From positions 27,281,501-27,345,500 of the forward strand of contig NC_091677.1 of the NCBI RefSeq assembly GCF_042453785.1: a DNA stretch of 64,000 bases. The letters are read 5' to 3'. The DNA comes from Malus domestica (taxonomy: Eukaryota > Streptophyta > Magnoliopsida > Rosales > Rosaceae). The position numbers were made by a program, and so were the translations under genes. Positions 12,472 to 23,289 of the stretch are shown in pieces (positions within the stretch are counted from its first letter, which is position 1; each line of letters starts with the position of its first letter). Under the pieces are notes generated by a model that did not search any database, was not told where the DNA came from, and saw nothing but the letters and a program-made list of their open reading frames with translations.

Positions 12472-14671
12472 CTAGTATGATAGCTAATCAATGACATAAA
12501 TCCATAAATATGATGATTTAAACTAGGAATAACTAAACTAGATACATGATTAATTCTTCGAATGTCCTAACGCAGCAAATTCGTATGCAACAACATTTTC
12601 CTCAAGGTAGATATGACGAAGAGAAACTTAAAAAATTTAGCTATAAATACCAAATGTCTTTTGCATAAATGAATAAACATCTCCAATCATACTTTCTATT
12701 TTTAAGTCAAAATTTAGCTAAAGTGATTACAAAGTTATTTTAAGAATTTTTTGTACTCTAATCATACCCTCTAATTCAAGGAGTTCATAATATGAATCAA
12801 TAGAAATAAAGTTTTTATATAAAATATTATTAAACAATAATAATTAATGCTAGTATCTCCTTCGTCACTCCCTTGATTTAGGAGCCGAGCTCCTATAGAT
12901 TTTGTTATCCTAGGAGCAAATGATAGAGAGTATGATTGAAGATGAAATTTTCTAACTTCTCCTTGTATTTTGGCCAGCTCATTTAGGAAGCCCATCAGAG
13001 ATGCTCTAGACACTACAAAACTACGAAAATTCAAAGAATTTAGATGATTAACTTGTTGAAGTTACTTGCCATGATGAAGAGCTTGTTTTAAGTCAATAAT
13101 TTCGGCTATGGAACATAAGAAAAGACCTAAAAGAAAAGAACAACCTATGATTATATGTCCAAAAAAACCTAAAAGAAAAGGACGAACTATGATTATATGT
13201 CCAAAATTATTTGTAATTACAAAACTCTAACATTAGTTTAGCCATTTTGTTTAACAGATCCTTCATAATTATAGATTAAATTCTTTTCTTTTCTTTTCTC
13301 ATTTCCTGTTATATTAAAAAACAAATGACACCCTTGGATACAAACCATATGCTTCTTTTTCTTCTTTTATTTATTTATTTATTTTCAGTCAAACGGATTA
13401 GAATTTCAAGAAGTGGAACTTTCCTAAGTCCCTTGCCGAGGTCTTGCATCCAATAATGTTTTATCCTTTCAATTCATCATATATTCTTCCTTTAAATTTA
13501 AAGTGTGATTTTGACACCATACATACTTATGCTTCACGAGACACAAAACGGACGGGCTTTTGATGGTGTTGAAGAACATGATGTGATTTGCAATGACTTA
13601 TGAGTGGTCTATCTTTCAAGATTGTTTATTTGTTTGCCTAATGCTAACAAAACTTGTTTTGAAGTGCAAGTAATGTAACATCCATCAAATATAATTCCCA
13701 ATTTTTTTATTTCTATTTTTGAAAAAAAAGGAACAACTGATAGTAAGCTACGGTTATCCACCCCTTCCGGGGGGCCAGGAAGACTCACAGAGGTATTTCA
13801 ACCTCTCCCTGACCATAAGTCTGGCTTCCACACCAGTAGTGTGTTTCGAACCCAAAACCTCTAGTTTTTAGTTTTAAGGAAGCCTATAATTTTCATTGGA
13901 ATCAATTAGAAGTAATATTTAAATCTAATCTGAATTGTAGGAGTTGAATTCAAACTTAACTGCATAAGGAATGATTTACTGGCCTAACCAACTTGAATAT
14001 ATTATTGTGGAGGGCTAGCTGCTGGTGAGGAGAGGTTGTGCCATCGGCTGTAGAGAATAACAGAGCCATCGAAATTCGACTTGAAACCATGATTATGAGG
14101 AGGAGAGACTAATCCAATATTATGAGAGGAAACACTGAGATCGCTTTTATAATTATGGATAAAATAAATACTCCCTATCGCCAAGGCCTTATGAACAGTC
14201 CTAACTGCCAACGACAAGTTCTGGTTGAATAGAGAGAAGAAAATAACTTTAAAGGTATCAACCACGATACCTTAGGCTAAGGATGTTAAGGTGTCAGCAA
14301 AGGGTTAACCAACATGAAAATCGATATAAAAATAATGCCATTTTTTATTTTTATTTTTTGTGGTTCATGTAGTGACAATGCATTTTTAATATGACTCTCG
14401 TGATGAAAATTTGTTAATTTAACTCTTGTGGTACGCTTCGCTGGCAATTGAGATCCAAACTTAAACTTCCGTTAATCTTCTGTTAAAACAAAATATATAA
14501 ACCTTGCCTGTGGGGTTAAAATCATCCTTTTAACTAAACTAAGAAGGCCAGAACATTTGATTTGGTGATGCTTGCTTGTTCATTGCCTACAAAATTACCT
14601 GGATGTCCTCTCCTGTAAGCCAATTGAAGAATTGAACGTAAAAACAATTGGGGCACAAAAGGGTGTGAGAA
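12472..14671. other. intergenic region between the two LTR elements
   Basis: No intact gene is seen. 13129-13204 holds a near-perfect tandem duplication of about 42 bp. Around 13745-13870 the minus strand has a B-box-like GGGTTCGAAAC in a GC-richer block that may be a SINE or LINE tail, but I found no target duplication. On the minus strand at 14002-14265 an 87-codon frame ends with SPPHNHGFKSNFDGSV, faintly like the start of the RNase H domain of LINE-type reverse transcriptases; a decayed relic at best. Confidence 0.5.
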
Positions 14672-14676
14672 CGATG

Positions 14677-15218
14677 TGTTGATTATTGACTCAAACATGT
14701 AGTCAAAGTCCAAATCTTTGGGCTACTTTTGTGGTCAAAATTGTTGGATGGCATGCTACATGTGGGAAACCAAAATTGGATGCACTTATGCCTAATTCTT
14801 TTTGACTTGATGTTAGGCCTTTGGCCATTGATGTCTTTGAGAAACTTTTCTTTGGCTATAAAAGGAGAGCAAGGTGTAGCTCATAAGCATGGAGAAGTAG
14901 AGAAGAACAAGGAAGAGAGAAAAATAGCAAGAAGCCATTTGGCATAGAGAAGAATTTTCTCAAATTGTCTTGCTTTGTATTTTTTGGTTTTCTCTTCCTA
15001 TTGTAAGTGTGAGAGCTTGGGGTTATTTGGGTCTTTGGGAAATTGAGTGATAAACACTATTGTATGTTCTCATTGATTATAGTGGAATACTCCGTCGTCT
15101 CCAAACTGGATGTAGGCATTGCCGAACCAGTATAAATCTTGGTGTTCTTGTTGGTGTTGTTTTTTATTCTGTTCTGTCTTACTATTCACTTACAGTCGTA
15201 TGCCGCTTCCGCACAACA
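14677..15218 (+). repeat. 5' LTR of the copia element
   Basis: 542 bp. It carries the TATA box (TATAAAA at 14857-14863), which would give a transcript starting about 30 bp downstream. Confidence 0.95.
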
Positions 15219-15239
15219 AGTGGTACCAGAGCCCAGTTC

Positions 15240-15346
15240 CGTGAATAGTGTTGGCGCTACAGTTTCGTGAACAGTGAACTGCTACAGTATCTGTGAACAG
15301 TATTGTACCTGTGAACAGTGCCGTATTTGTGAACAGTGCCGAGTAG
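15240..15346 (+). repeat. leader repeats GTGAACAGT between PBS and gag
   Basis: Between the primer-binding site and the polyprotein ATG the leader repeats the short unit GTGAACAGT (or GTGAATAGT) about six times, separated by small variable spacers. It is non-coding and could fold or serve in packaging; function unknown. Confidence 0.75.
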
Positions 15347-18300
15347 ATGGCTGGAGATAAAGATGAATCTGTAAGGAAGGAGTCAGCATCGTCTTCGTCT
15401 ACATCCAATAGACATCCAACCACTACTACAAGGTTAGAGGTTGATAAATTCAATGGCTCTAATAATTTTGGTATGTGGCAATGTGAAGTTATGGATGTGT
15501 TGTATCAACAAGAGTTGGATATGGTTCTGGAAGATAAACCAGAAGATATTGATGACAAGCAGTGGACACGAATTAATCTTCATGCTTGTGCTGCTATTCG
15601 ATCGTTCCTTGATAAGGAGTTGAAATACCCGTATATGAAGGAAACTTCTGCTAAGGAGTTATGGACGAAATTGGAGGAGAAGTATATGACCAAGAGCGCA
15701 GAAAATCGTCTCTTCTTGAAGAAGCGACTCTTCCGATTTCAGTATCGTCCAGGTATCTCTATGCACGAACACCTCAATGATTATAATAAAATACTTGCTG
15801 ATTTAGCAAACCTTGATGTGAAAATTCCTGACGAGGACAAGGCACTATGTTTGTTAAATTCATTGCCTGATGATTATGATCATTTGACAACTACTCTGTT
15901 GTATGGAAAATCCGAGGTGAAACTTGATGAGGTGTCTGCGGCATTGGTGAATCATGAGTGTCGTAAGAAGGAACTGAAGACTCACAATTCACAAACCGAG
16001 GCATTTGTTGCAAGGGGTCGAACAGAGGAAAGAAAATCTGGGAAGCAGGGAAAATCTCGTTCAAAGTCACGAGGGAAGTTTCCTGCTAAAGATGAATGTG
16101 CTTTTTGTCGCCAAAAGGGGCATTGGAAGAAAGACTGCCCCAAATTGAAGAACAAAGAGAAGGAGAAAGCGGGTTCTGAAGCAAATATTGCAAAATCTGG
16201 AGATGATGATTTCGAGTTTGCTTTGGCTAGTTCATATGCTGATGGTCACTCAAATGAGTGGATTTTGGATTCAGGTTGCACCTATCATATGTGTCCCATT
16301 CGAGAATGGTTTTCTAATTTCAAGGAGCTGGATGGTGGAGTTGTTTTGATGGGTAATAATAATGCCTGCAAAACACAAGGGATAGGCAAAATCTGTTTGA
16401 AGATGCATGATGGAACAGTCAGAGAATTAAGTGATGTTCGGTATGTACCGGATATGAAGAAAAATCTTATCTCACTGGGTGCATTGGAATCCAAGGGTCT
16501 CAAGATCACCATGGAGGGTGGAGTTCTTAAAGCTGTGTACGGGGCACTGGTGGTGATGAAAGGTACAAGACGAAATAACTTGTATTTCTTGCAGGGGAGT
16601 ACAGTTATTGGTGGAGCAGCTGTCACCGAAGCTGCTGACGCAGATAGCACAGACACCACGAGGTTATGGCATATGCGTCTTGGGCATGCTGGTGAAAAAG
16701 CGTTGCAAGGATTGGTGAAGCAAGGCTTATTGAAAGGTGCAAAGGCATGCAAATTGGAATTCTGTGAGCATTGTGTGTTGGGTAAGCAAACTAGAGTAAA
16801 ATTTGGCACTGCTATTCACCACACTAAGGGCATTCTTGATTATGTTCACACTGATGTTTGGGGACCTTCCAAGAATGCATCTTGGGGAGGTAGCCATTAT
16901 TTTGTCTCCTTTGTTGATGACTTCTCTAGAAGAATATGGGTGTACACCATGAAGCGTAAAGATGAAGTCTTGAAGATATTCCTGAAGTGGAAAAAGATGA
17001 TTGAAACGCAAAGCGGTCGAAAGATCAAGACTCTCAGATCAGACAATGGGGGTGAATATAAGTCTGATCCTTTCTTGAAAGTTTGTCAAGATGAGGGTAT
17101 TGTGAGGCACTTCACGGTTAGGGAGACACCGCAACAGAATGGGGTGGCAGAGCGCATGAACCGTACTTTGCTTGAGAAAGTTCGGTGTATGTTGTCTAAT
17201 GCTGGATTAGGCAAGGCGTTTTGGGCTGAGGCACTCACTTATGCAAGCCATCTCATTAATCGATTGCCAGCTGCTGCGAACGAGGGCAAAACGCCCATAG
17301 AGGTATGGTCTGGTAAACCTTGTACTGATTACAAGTTTTTACACATATTTGGTTGTTCTGCTTACTATTATGTCAGAGAAAGCAAGTTGGATCCAAGAGC
17401 AAAGAAAGCTCTATTTATGGGCTTTAGCACTGGTGTGAAGGGATACCGACTCTGGTGTCCAGATGAGAAGAAATTTGTTGTAAGCAGAGATGTGACTTTT
17501 GATGAGGCTGCTATGGTTAATCAGAACAAGCATGAAGGTGAAACTGAAGCGACCAAAACCATGAGGAGCTCAAAGCAGGTGGAGTTACTGAAGACTCCAG
17601 TTGTTCCAGTAAGGTCTGATGTTTCAAACACTAGTCCTACAGTTAATTCTGATGATGAGGACGAGGATGATGAAGAGGAGGCACCTACCCAAGAGCCTCC
17701 ACAGCAACAAGACTATATTGCAACCAGAAGATCGAGAAGGGAAATCCGAAAGCCTGCTCGATTTACTGATATTGTGGCATATGCACTTCCCGTTATTGAA
17801 GATGATATTCCATCCGCCTACAAAGAAGCTGTCATGAGTTCAGAGTGCGAGTTGTGGAAGAAATCTATGGATGAGGAGATGAAATCTCTTCATAAAAATG
17901 AGACTTGGAAGCTGGTTCAGTTACCAAAGGGGAAGAAAGCAATTGGTTGTAAATGGGTGTATGCCAAAAAGATGGAATCTTTGGGAAAAGACAATGTAAG
18001 ATTCAAAGCCAGATTGGTAGCTAAAGGCTACGGTCAGAAGGAAGGCATTGACTACAATGAGGTATTTTCTCCTGTAGTAAAACATTCTTCTATTCGTATT
18101 CTGTTGGCTTTGGTTATGCAATTTGATCTTGAGTTGGCCCAACTTGATGTCAAGATTGCGTTCTTACATGGTGATTTGGAGGAAGAGATTTATATGTCTC
18201 AACCAGAAGGTTTTAAGGTTGCTGGGAAGGGCATTGTCAGTAGATATATGCATAATCCAGGAAAAGGGCATTGGCAAGCTGTGAAATGGATTCTACGGTA

Positions 18301-18388
18301 TATTCTGGGTACTGTGGATGTTGGTTTATTGTTCCAAGGTGGAGCCAAGGTGGAGATTGGCATTTGTAACATTTGTAAAATTTGTTGA
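15347..18388 (+). CDS. copia gag-pol polyprotein, RT/RNase H deleted
   Basis: Open frame of 1013 residues, against about 1300 or more for an intact copia polyprotein. In order: gag (UBN2 type, about 40-230); zinc knuckle CAFCRQKGHWKKDC at about 251-264; protease active site ILDSGCTYHM near 306; GAG-pre-integrase (LWHMRLGH, about 439); integrase with its three acidic residues (HTDVWGP about 501, RSDNGGEY about 565, QQNGVAERMN about 602); and the start of the RT domain (GCKWVYAKK, LAQLDVKIAFLHGDLEEEIY). At about residue 960 EGFKVAGKG runs directly into IVSRYMHNPGKGHWQ, which belongs near the RT/RNase H boundary. About 250 residues with the YVDD catalytic box are therefore missing in frame. The tail after GLLFQGG is unrelated and RNase H is mostly absent. 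It should make gag, protease and integrase but no active RT. Confidence 0.95.
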   Translation: MAGDKDESVRKESASSSSTSNRHPTTTTRLEVDKFNGSNNFGMWQCEVMDVLYQQELDMVLEDKPEDIDDKQWTRINLHACAAIRSFLDKELKYPYMKETSAKELWTKLEEKYMTKSAENRLFLKKRLFRFQYRPGISMHEHLNDYNKILADLANLDVKIPDEDKALCLLNSLPDDYDHLTTTLLYGKSEVKLDEVSAALVNHECRKKELKTHNSQTEAFVARGRTEERKSGKQGKSRSKSRGKFPAKDECAFCRQKGHWKKDCPKLKNKEKEKAGSEANIAKSGDDDFEFALASSYADGHSNEWILDSGCTYHMCPIREWFSNFKELDGGVVLMGNNNACKTQGIGKICLKMHDGTVRELSDVRYVPDMKKNLISLGALESKGLKITMEGGVLKAVYGALVVMKGTRRNNLYFLQGSTVIGGAAVTEAADADSTDTTRLWHMRLGHAGEKALQGLVKQGLLKGAKACKLEFCEHCVLGKQTRVKFGTAIHHTKGILDYVHTDVWGPSKNASWGGSHYFVSFVDDFSRRIWVYTMKRKDEVLKIFLKWKKMIETQSGRKIKTLRSDNGGEYKSDPFLKVCQDEGIVRHFTVRETPQQNGVAERMNRTLLEKVRCMLSNAGLGKAFWAEALTYASHLINRLPAAANEGKTPIEVWSGKPCTDYKFLHIFGCSAYYYVRESKLDPRAKKALFMGFSTGVKGYRLWCPDEKKFVVSRDVTFDEAAMVNQNKHEGETEATKTMRSSKQVELLKTPVVPVRSDVSNTSPTVNSDDEDEDDEEEAPTQEPPQQQDYIATRRSRREIRKPARFTDIVAYALPVIEDDIPSAYKEAVMSSECELWKKSMDEEMKSLHKNETWKLVQLPKGKKAIGCKWVYAKKMESLGKDNVRFKARLVAKGYGQKEGIDYNEVFSPVVKHSSIRILLALVMQFDLELAQLDVKIAFLHGDLEEEIYMSQPEGFKVAGKGIVSRYMHNPGKGHWQAVKWILRYILGTVDVGLLFQGGAKVEIGICNICKIC

Positions 18389-18457
18389 TTGCCCCATGGG
18401 GGATTGGGAGACGACTATTTGGAGTTCTACTTAGAGGGTTTGAGTCAAGGTGGAGAT
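18334..18457 (+). promoter_or_regulatory. polypurine tract and an upstream PPT-like duplication
   Basis: The functional tract AAGGTGGAGAT (18447-18457) abuts the 3' LTR. An 11-bp unit CCAAGGTGGAG is repeated in tandem at 18334-18355 and followed by ATTGG, so a second PPT-like site lies 100 bp upstream. It may mark where a deletion joined RNase H to the 3' end. Confidence 0.65.
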
Positions 18458-18999
18458 TGTTGATTATTGACTCAAACATGTAGTCAAAGTCCAAATCTTT
18501 GGGCTACTTTTGTGGTCAAAATTGTTGGATGGCATGCTACATGTGGGAAACCAAAATTGGATGCACTTATGCCTAATTCTTTTTGACTTGATGTTAGGCC
18601 TTTGGCCATTGATGTCTTTGAGAAACTTTTCTTTGGCTATAAAAGGAGAGCAAGGTGTAGCTCATAAGCATGGAGAAGTAGAGAAGAACAAGGAAGAGAG
18701 AAAAATAGCAAGAAGCCATTTGGCATAGAGAAGAATTTTCTCAAATTGTCTTGCTTTGTATTTTTTGGTTTTCTCTTCCTATTGTAAGTGTGAGAGCTTG
18801 GGGTTATTTGGGTCTTTGGGAAATTGAGTGATAAACACTATTGTATGTTCTCATTGATTATAGTGGAATACTCCGTCGTCTCCAAACTGGATGTAGGCAT
18901 TGCCGAACCAGTATAAATCTTGGTGTTCTTGTTGGTGTTGTTTTTTATTCTGTTCTGTCTTACTATTCACTTACAGTCGTACGCCGCTTCCGCACAACA
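18458..18999 (+). repeat. 3' LTR of the copia element
   Basis: 542 bp, essentially identical to the 5' LTR, followed directly by the CGATG target duplication. Confidence 0.95.
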
Positions 19000-19004
19000 C
19001 GATG

Positions 19005-19790
19005 GTGGTTGGCTCTTTGAAGAGTACAGTGAAGTTGCTGCTTAAGTACAAGCACTAGCTTTGTTCTCCCCTGTGATTGAAACAATGAAACGATAACCAG
19101 TGACGCTACTAAATTACTAATCATGATAGTAACCCGATGAACGACAATGGTGATATATATCGAATCCGACTTCGACGATTACTTTCTCACAGTTGCAGAG
19201 CTATTGGTATTAAAACTAATGGAAGTCTAGGTTTGAACATCAATTGCTGAGGGCCTCACCATATGGGTTTAATTAATAACTTTTTTACCTCAATGGTCCA
19301 ATTTTTTAATGGATAGTATGAATTATTGTATTAGAATATTAGTTGAACAAAATTGTTCGCATTCTTTGCTCATAAGGCTTAGTTTATTTGGATCCATAAA
19401 GAATCTGGTTCCCAATATTTATACTCGTTTTGCGTCTACAACTTGTCATGTCTGAAATTGATACCCTTGTCTACACATGGAGAGAGAATTAAATGTTTGT
19501 CCTAGTCTTTAATGGTCAATTTATGTTGGGTACAATAAGTATAGGGTCTAATTAGCAACTTCTTGTCTATAATAAAATCTGGAGAATTTTAACGAAAAAT
19601 TATAGGTATTGCTCACTTTAACGGAAAATTACATTTTTACATTAAAAAAACTTTTAGTCAATTTTAGTACTATTCACTTCACCTTTTATTTTATCATTAT
19701 CATTAATAGTTTTCAAACCATTTTCATTATTTTACTTAAAATCTACCCTTTGTTGGGTATACAACACTACTGTGTATTTTGCCCTAAACC
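19005..19790. other. intergenic, with a small MITE
   Basis: No gene seen. A MITE of the GGGAGTTTTAACGAAAA family lies at 19581-19736, close to the presumed start of RPL7-1 transcription. The rest is AT-rich and unrecognised. Confidence 0.6.
19581..19736 (+). repeat. MITE, GGGAGTTTTAACGAAAA family (copy 1)
   Basis: Starts GGAGAATTTTAACGAAAA and ends TTTTCATTATTTTACT, with the internal core TTTAGTACTATTCACTTCACC. Similar copies lie at 38111-38190 (minus, truncated), 39268-39420, 45024-45172 (minus), 60751-60875 and 61038-61180. The most decayed of the full-length copies. Confidence 0.6.
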
Positions 19791-20113
19791 GCCTCCAAAG
19801 CCCAATTCGCGCCGCTTAGTCTTTCTCCTCCTCTTTCACTCTTCTCCTTCACCCATTTTGCTTCCTTCCGCTTTCAAACCTTCAACTCTTATTGTTATAC
19901 GCAGCCTCCAACCCCAGACGCGTTCAAGCACTCATACACCAGGTAACTCCCTCTCCCTCTCCAATTTTCCATATTTTTTAATGATAATTTTCCCTTTTTT
20001 CTTCTGGGTTCTGTTTGGTTCCTGAGAAAGTTTAGGAAACCAGGATAAAGTTTATATTTTGATTGAGTTTCTGATTATTTATTGGTGGGTTTGTGTGGTT
20101 GAAGAAGGGAGTG

Positions 20114-22741
20114 ATGACGGAAGAGGTGGCGCAGCCGTTGACGTATATACCGGAGGTGATATTGAAGAGAAGGAAAACCAATGAGGAGTTGGCTTTGAGG
20201 AGGAAAGAGCAATTGGAGCAGAGGAAGTTTAAGTCTCAGCAAAATAAGCAAGAATATATTAAGAAACCTGAGGATTTCGTCAAGGAGTATCGCTACAGGG
20301 TAAGCCTTTTGCTCTTTTAGTAATTTATTTGCAAGCGATGTTTTGTACTGCTGCGTTTCATGCTTTTCCTTGTTGTATTGTGCAATGAAACTCAATTATC
20401 AAGTTTAAATTCGGCGTTGATTTATGTTGTTGTGTGTGAAAAAGTGGCATTAACTCTGTTAATTGTAAGTCCCCGAATGCTGTAAAGTGCCGCCTTTATG
20501 CTCGAGTGTTATAATTAGAGACCCTTATCTGTGATGTAAAGAGATTGCGAACATTTATGTTTTCTAATTGCGATTTCATTCAGGAGAAAGATTGAATTTG
20601 TTTTACCGTTGAAATTTGAGATATTTGTACTGAACTTTCTCTTTGAGACGTGGGATTTGAGAATAATGTGTAAAAAACTTGCGTTATAAAGACGGTTTTT
20701 TAAATATTTCAATATGTAGTAGAAGTTGTGTATTATGCTAAAATTCAGAACTTAAGATAGACAGCTCTTATGAGCTTGTTGAAAAGTTTTTTCTTGCTAA
20801 GTATTGAGTATCCTTGAGCGGGGTGATGTTTCCACAGGCTTGTTTGTTTCTGCAACTTGATTTGTATATTGATATTCAGTAGCCTGTCTACATTCTAATG
20901 CAGTCCTTGATTGAAATTACCTGTTTCTTTAATTAGGAGATGGACCTCGTCCATATGAGACACAGGTTAAAGAGAAAAAGGCCGACATTGGATGCAACTA
21001 ACTCACAGCTTCTTTTGATCATCCGCATACAGGGGTAGGTTTTCTGTTTAACATGATATGTTTTATTTTGCTTATTATCTCTAACTTGAACTCTCTATTT
21101 CTAATTTCTCAATACTTCTTTCCAGGAAAAATGACATGCACCCTGTTGTTAGGAAGGCCTTATACAGCCTAAAATTGAGGAAAGTTTTCAATGCTGTCTT
21201 TGTGAAAACAACTGATGCTATATTAGAAAAGTTGCAGAGGGTGCAGCCGTATGTTACCTACGGGTAGGTGTTTGCGCATCCTTCGATTCTTGTACTTTTA
21301 TGCCAGAATTAAAATATTTTAAGTGGATATATAAATGACAAAACTCAGTAGCAATAGCTGATTTCTCTATAATAGAAAAAGTGGAAAAAAATAAAATCAT
21401 TTATTGTTTGCTGATTTTTTATTCAGACATCATGAATTGCCATGTGTTTGGACATTCTATCTAGATGTATCCGAGCTGTTCTTGTATCAAATCTTTTTGA
21501 GCTTAATATGTGAGCTCAAATTGTCTGTCAACAAATGCTTGCTTGCCATGTACAATAATAAAGTTGGAACCTGTCATCAAAACACATAAAAACTGTAAGT
21601 TTAGTACTTCGGTATCAGCTGAGGAGCTGATACCGGTGTTTTCTTACTTTATAGAAATTTTCCGTATTGTTTTTTTTTTTTTTTTTTTTTTTTTTGGTGG
21701 CACTGCTTAATATTTCAAACCTTGATATTTCAATTGGTTGTTTGGTTTCTTCTCTGATAACCGGTCTAGGGATTTTTCATTACACAGAGAAATTGCATAG
21801 GATGTTAGTTGTTTTCTATAATCTTGATTAGTGGGATTTTATGGCTGTTAAGATTTAAGAGACAATTATCAAGTCGAATTTGTTTTACTTTTTCATATTC
21901 ATTTACACCAAATGCCTGAAATCATTTTGTACGTAATTATTAAGTTGTCATCTTTCATGTCTTGTGTCTCAGGATTTAAATATTTATTGTCTTAGTATTT
22001 GAACTACGATGTTGTGTTGTAGGACCGAACACATGTTCAGATGCAACAATAGTTATGTACAAGTAATATTTGTTTTTGGTGCATGTGGCTAGACAACATT
22101 CACCATAATTGCATCCCTGTTGAACAACAGTGCTTTGAGTGGGGGGCTCCCGCAAATTGAGTGGGGGGGCTCCCGCAAATTTAACTAAATCAATGTATTG
22201 AATAATATGGATATCCATTTCATAGGATCTAGCAATCAATTTGATTTCCCTTGTATTGGTGCTTGTCTATTACTGACCAATGCTTCGTGGTCATGACTCA
22301 TGATGATATTTTTCTGGTTTCCGAAGGTATCCTAATCTTAAGAATGTGAGGGATCTGATTTACAAGAAGGGCTTTGCAAAGATCGACAAGAAGAAAGTTC
22401 CTCTGACAGACAACAACCTTATTGAACAGGTAATGGGTAATGTCTTGCCGAATTTTGATCGTAGTTTGTTTAGCAGTCATCAATTTCTTATTTCAATTTG
22501 TAAGCACCCCTCTTTTATCTGACAGGCAATGGGGCAGCATGATGTTATATGCATAGAAGATATAGTTCATGAAATTTCTACGATTGGCCCACATTTTAAG
22601 GAGGTTACCGGCTTTTTATGGCCCTTTGTGCTCAACAAGCCTGAAGCAGGATTGAAAGGCTCAAAAACGGTATTCAAGGACGGGGGAGACGCGGGCGATC
22701 GCGGGGATAAGATCAATGAACTAATTAGCAAGATGAATTAG
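20114..22741 (+). CDS. RPL7-1: 60S ribosomal protein L7-1 (uL30 family)
   Basis: Five coding exons: 20114-20299, 20937-21034, 21126-21263, 22327-22429 and 22526-22741, all with GT-AG borders and matching phases. The protein is 246 residues. It has the basic L7 N-terminal helix, the uL30 core (LLLIIRIQGKNDMHPVVRKAL, LEKLQRVQPYVTYGYPN), DLIYKKGFAKI and PLTDNNLIEQ, and the plant-typical end INELISKMN. The N-terminus TYIPEVILKRRK and overall divergence match the L7-1 subgroup rather than L7-2/3/4. It is a structural protein of the large subunit. A leader intron is likely: CACCAG followed by GTAACT near 19941, acceptor just before the ATG. The ATG at 20114 fits the family; an upstream in-frame ATG at 20093 would lie within the leader intron. 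Intron 3 has a long T run (about 21669-21695). Confidence 0.95.
21610..21636 (+). repeat. perfect short hairpin in RPL7-1 intron
   Basis: CGGTATCAGCT, a GAGG loop and AGCTGATACCG form an 11-bp perfect stem in intron 3. Possibly a remnant of a mobile-element end; no function is evident. Confidence 0.7.
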
Positions 22742-23289
22742 CATGTGAGGAGGTCTTATGATCAATGATTTTGGTTTAATGAGGATTGTCGTTGTCTTTA
22801 TCTTTTTATGCATACAAAAACAGTATTGTATGGAGTCTGATGCGGTAAAGGAGTCAAAAGGATGAATTGTTATTTTGGTTTGAACTAGAAGTTAGCATGT
22901 CTCTCTACATTTCTATACATGAATGTTAAAACTAGAGCGGATGTGTTACGAAAACCACATGGAACAAAACTTCAGGGTAGGAAAAAGAGCGCCAAACATG
23001 ACGTGTCGTAGACGAAAGATAAAAGATAATGCACTGCTTCTTCAATCTATGCTTAGAGACATTTAAAGCGAGAAACCTTGCAAACGATCAATACGTTGAG
23101 CATTTTATTAAATAATAAAAATTACAGAATGATAAGAAACTGTTGATTATTTCTTATCATTTTTATTTTGTTCATATACATGAGAGGTCAGAAGGAGAAG
23201 ATTCGAACGACTCATTTTCTTCCCAACCAAACACTCATCCTTCATTTTCCAAAAAAAAAAAAAAAAACACTCATCCTTCGAATCTCCAA
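22742..23289. other. 3' flank of RPL7-1 and promoter of the next gene
   Basis: No coding sequence is supported. The first part should be the RPL7-1 3' UTR. The last 60 bases before 23290 are C/A-rich with a run of 17 A (about 23251-23267) directly in the leader of the small membrane-protein gene. Confidence 0.55.

Larger units (their letters stand above)
14677..18999 (+). mobile_element. young Ty1/copia LTR retrotransposon, internally deleted
   Basis: LTRs of 542 bp (14677-15218 and 18458-18999; TGTTGATTATTGAC...CGCACAACA) bound a 3.2-kb interior, with a perfect 5-bp target duplication CGATG (14672-14676, 19000-19004). The primer-binding site TGGTACCAGAGC (initiator tRNA-Met type) starts at 15221 and a polypurine tract AAGGTGGAGAT ends at 18457. 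Domain order gag-protease-integrase-RT defines copia. The LTRs differ by one base that I can see (T/C near 15201 and 18982), so insertion is recent: about 70,000 years at an assumed 1.3e-8 substitutions per site per year. The RT core and most of RNase H are missing. Confidence 0.96.

Noticed and set aside
16285-16809. 174-codon minus-strand frame inside the copia element
   Set aside because: Shadow of the gag-pol frame on the other strand.
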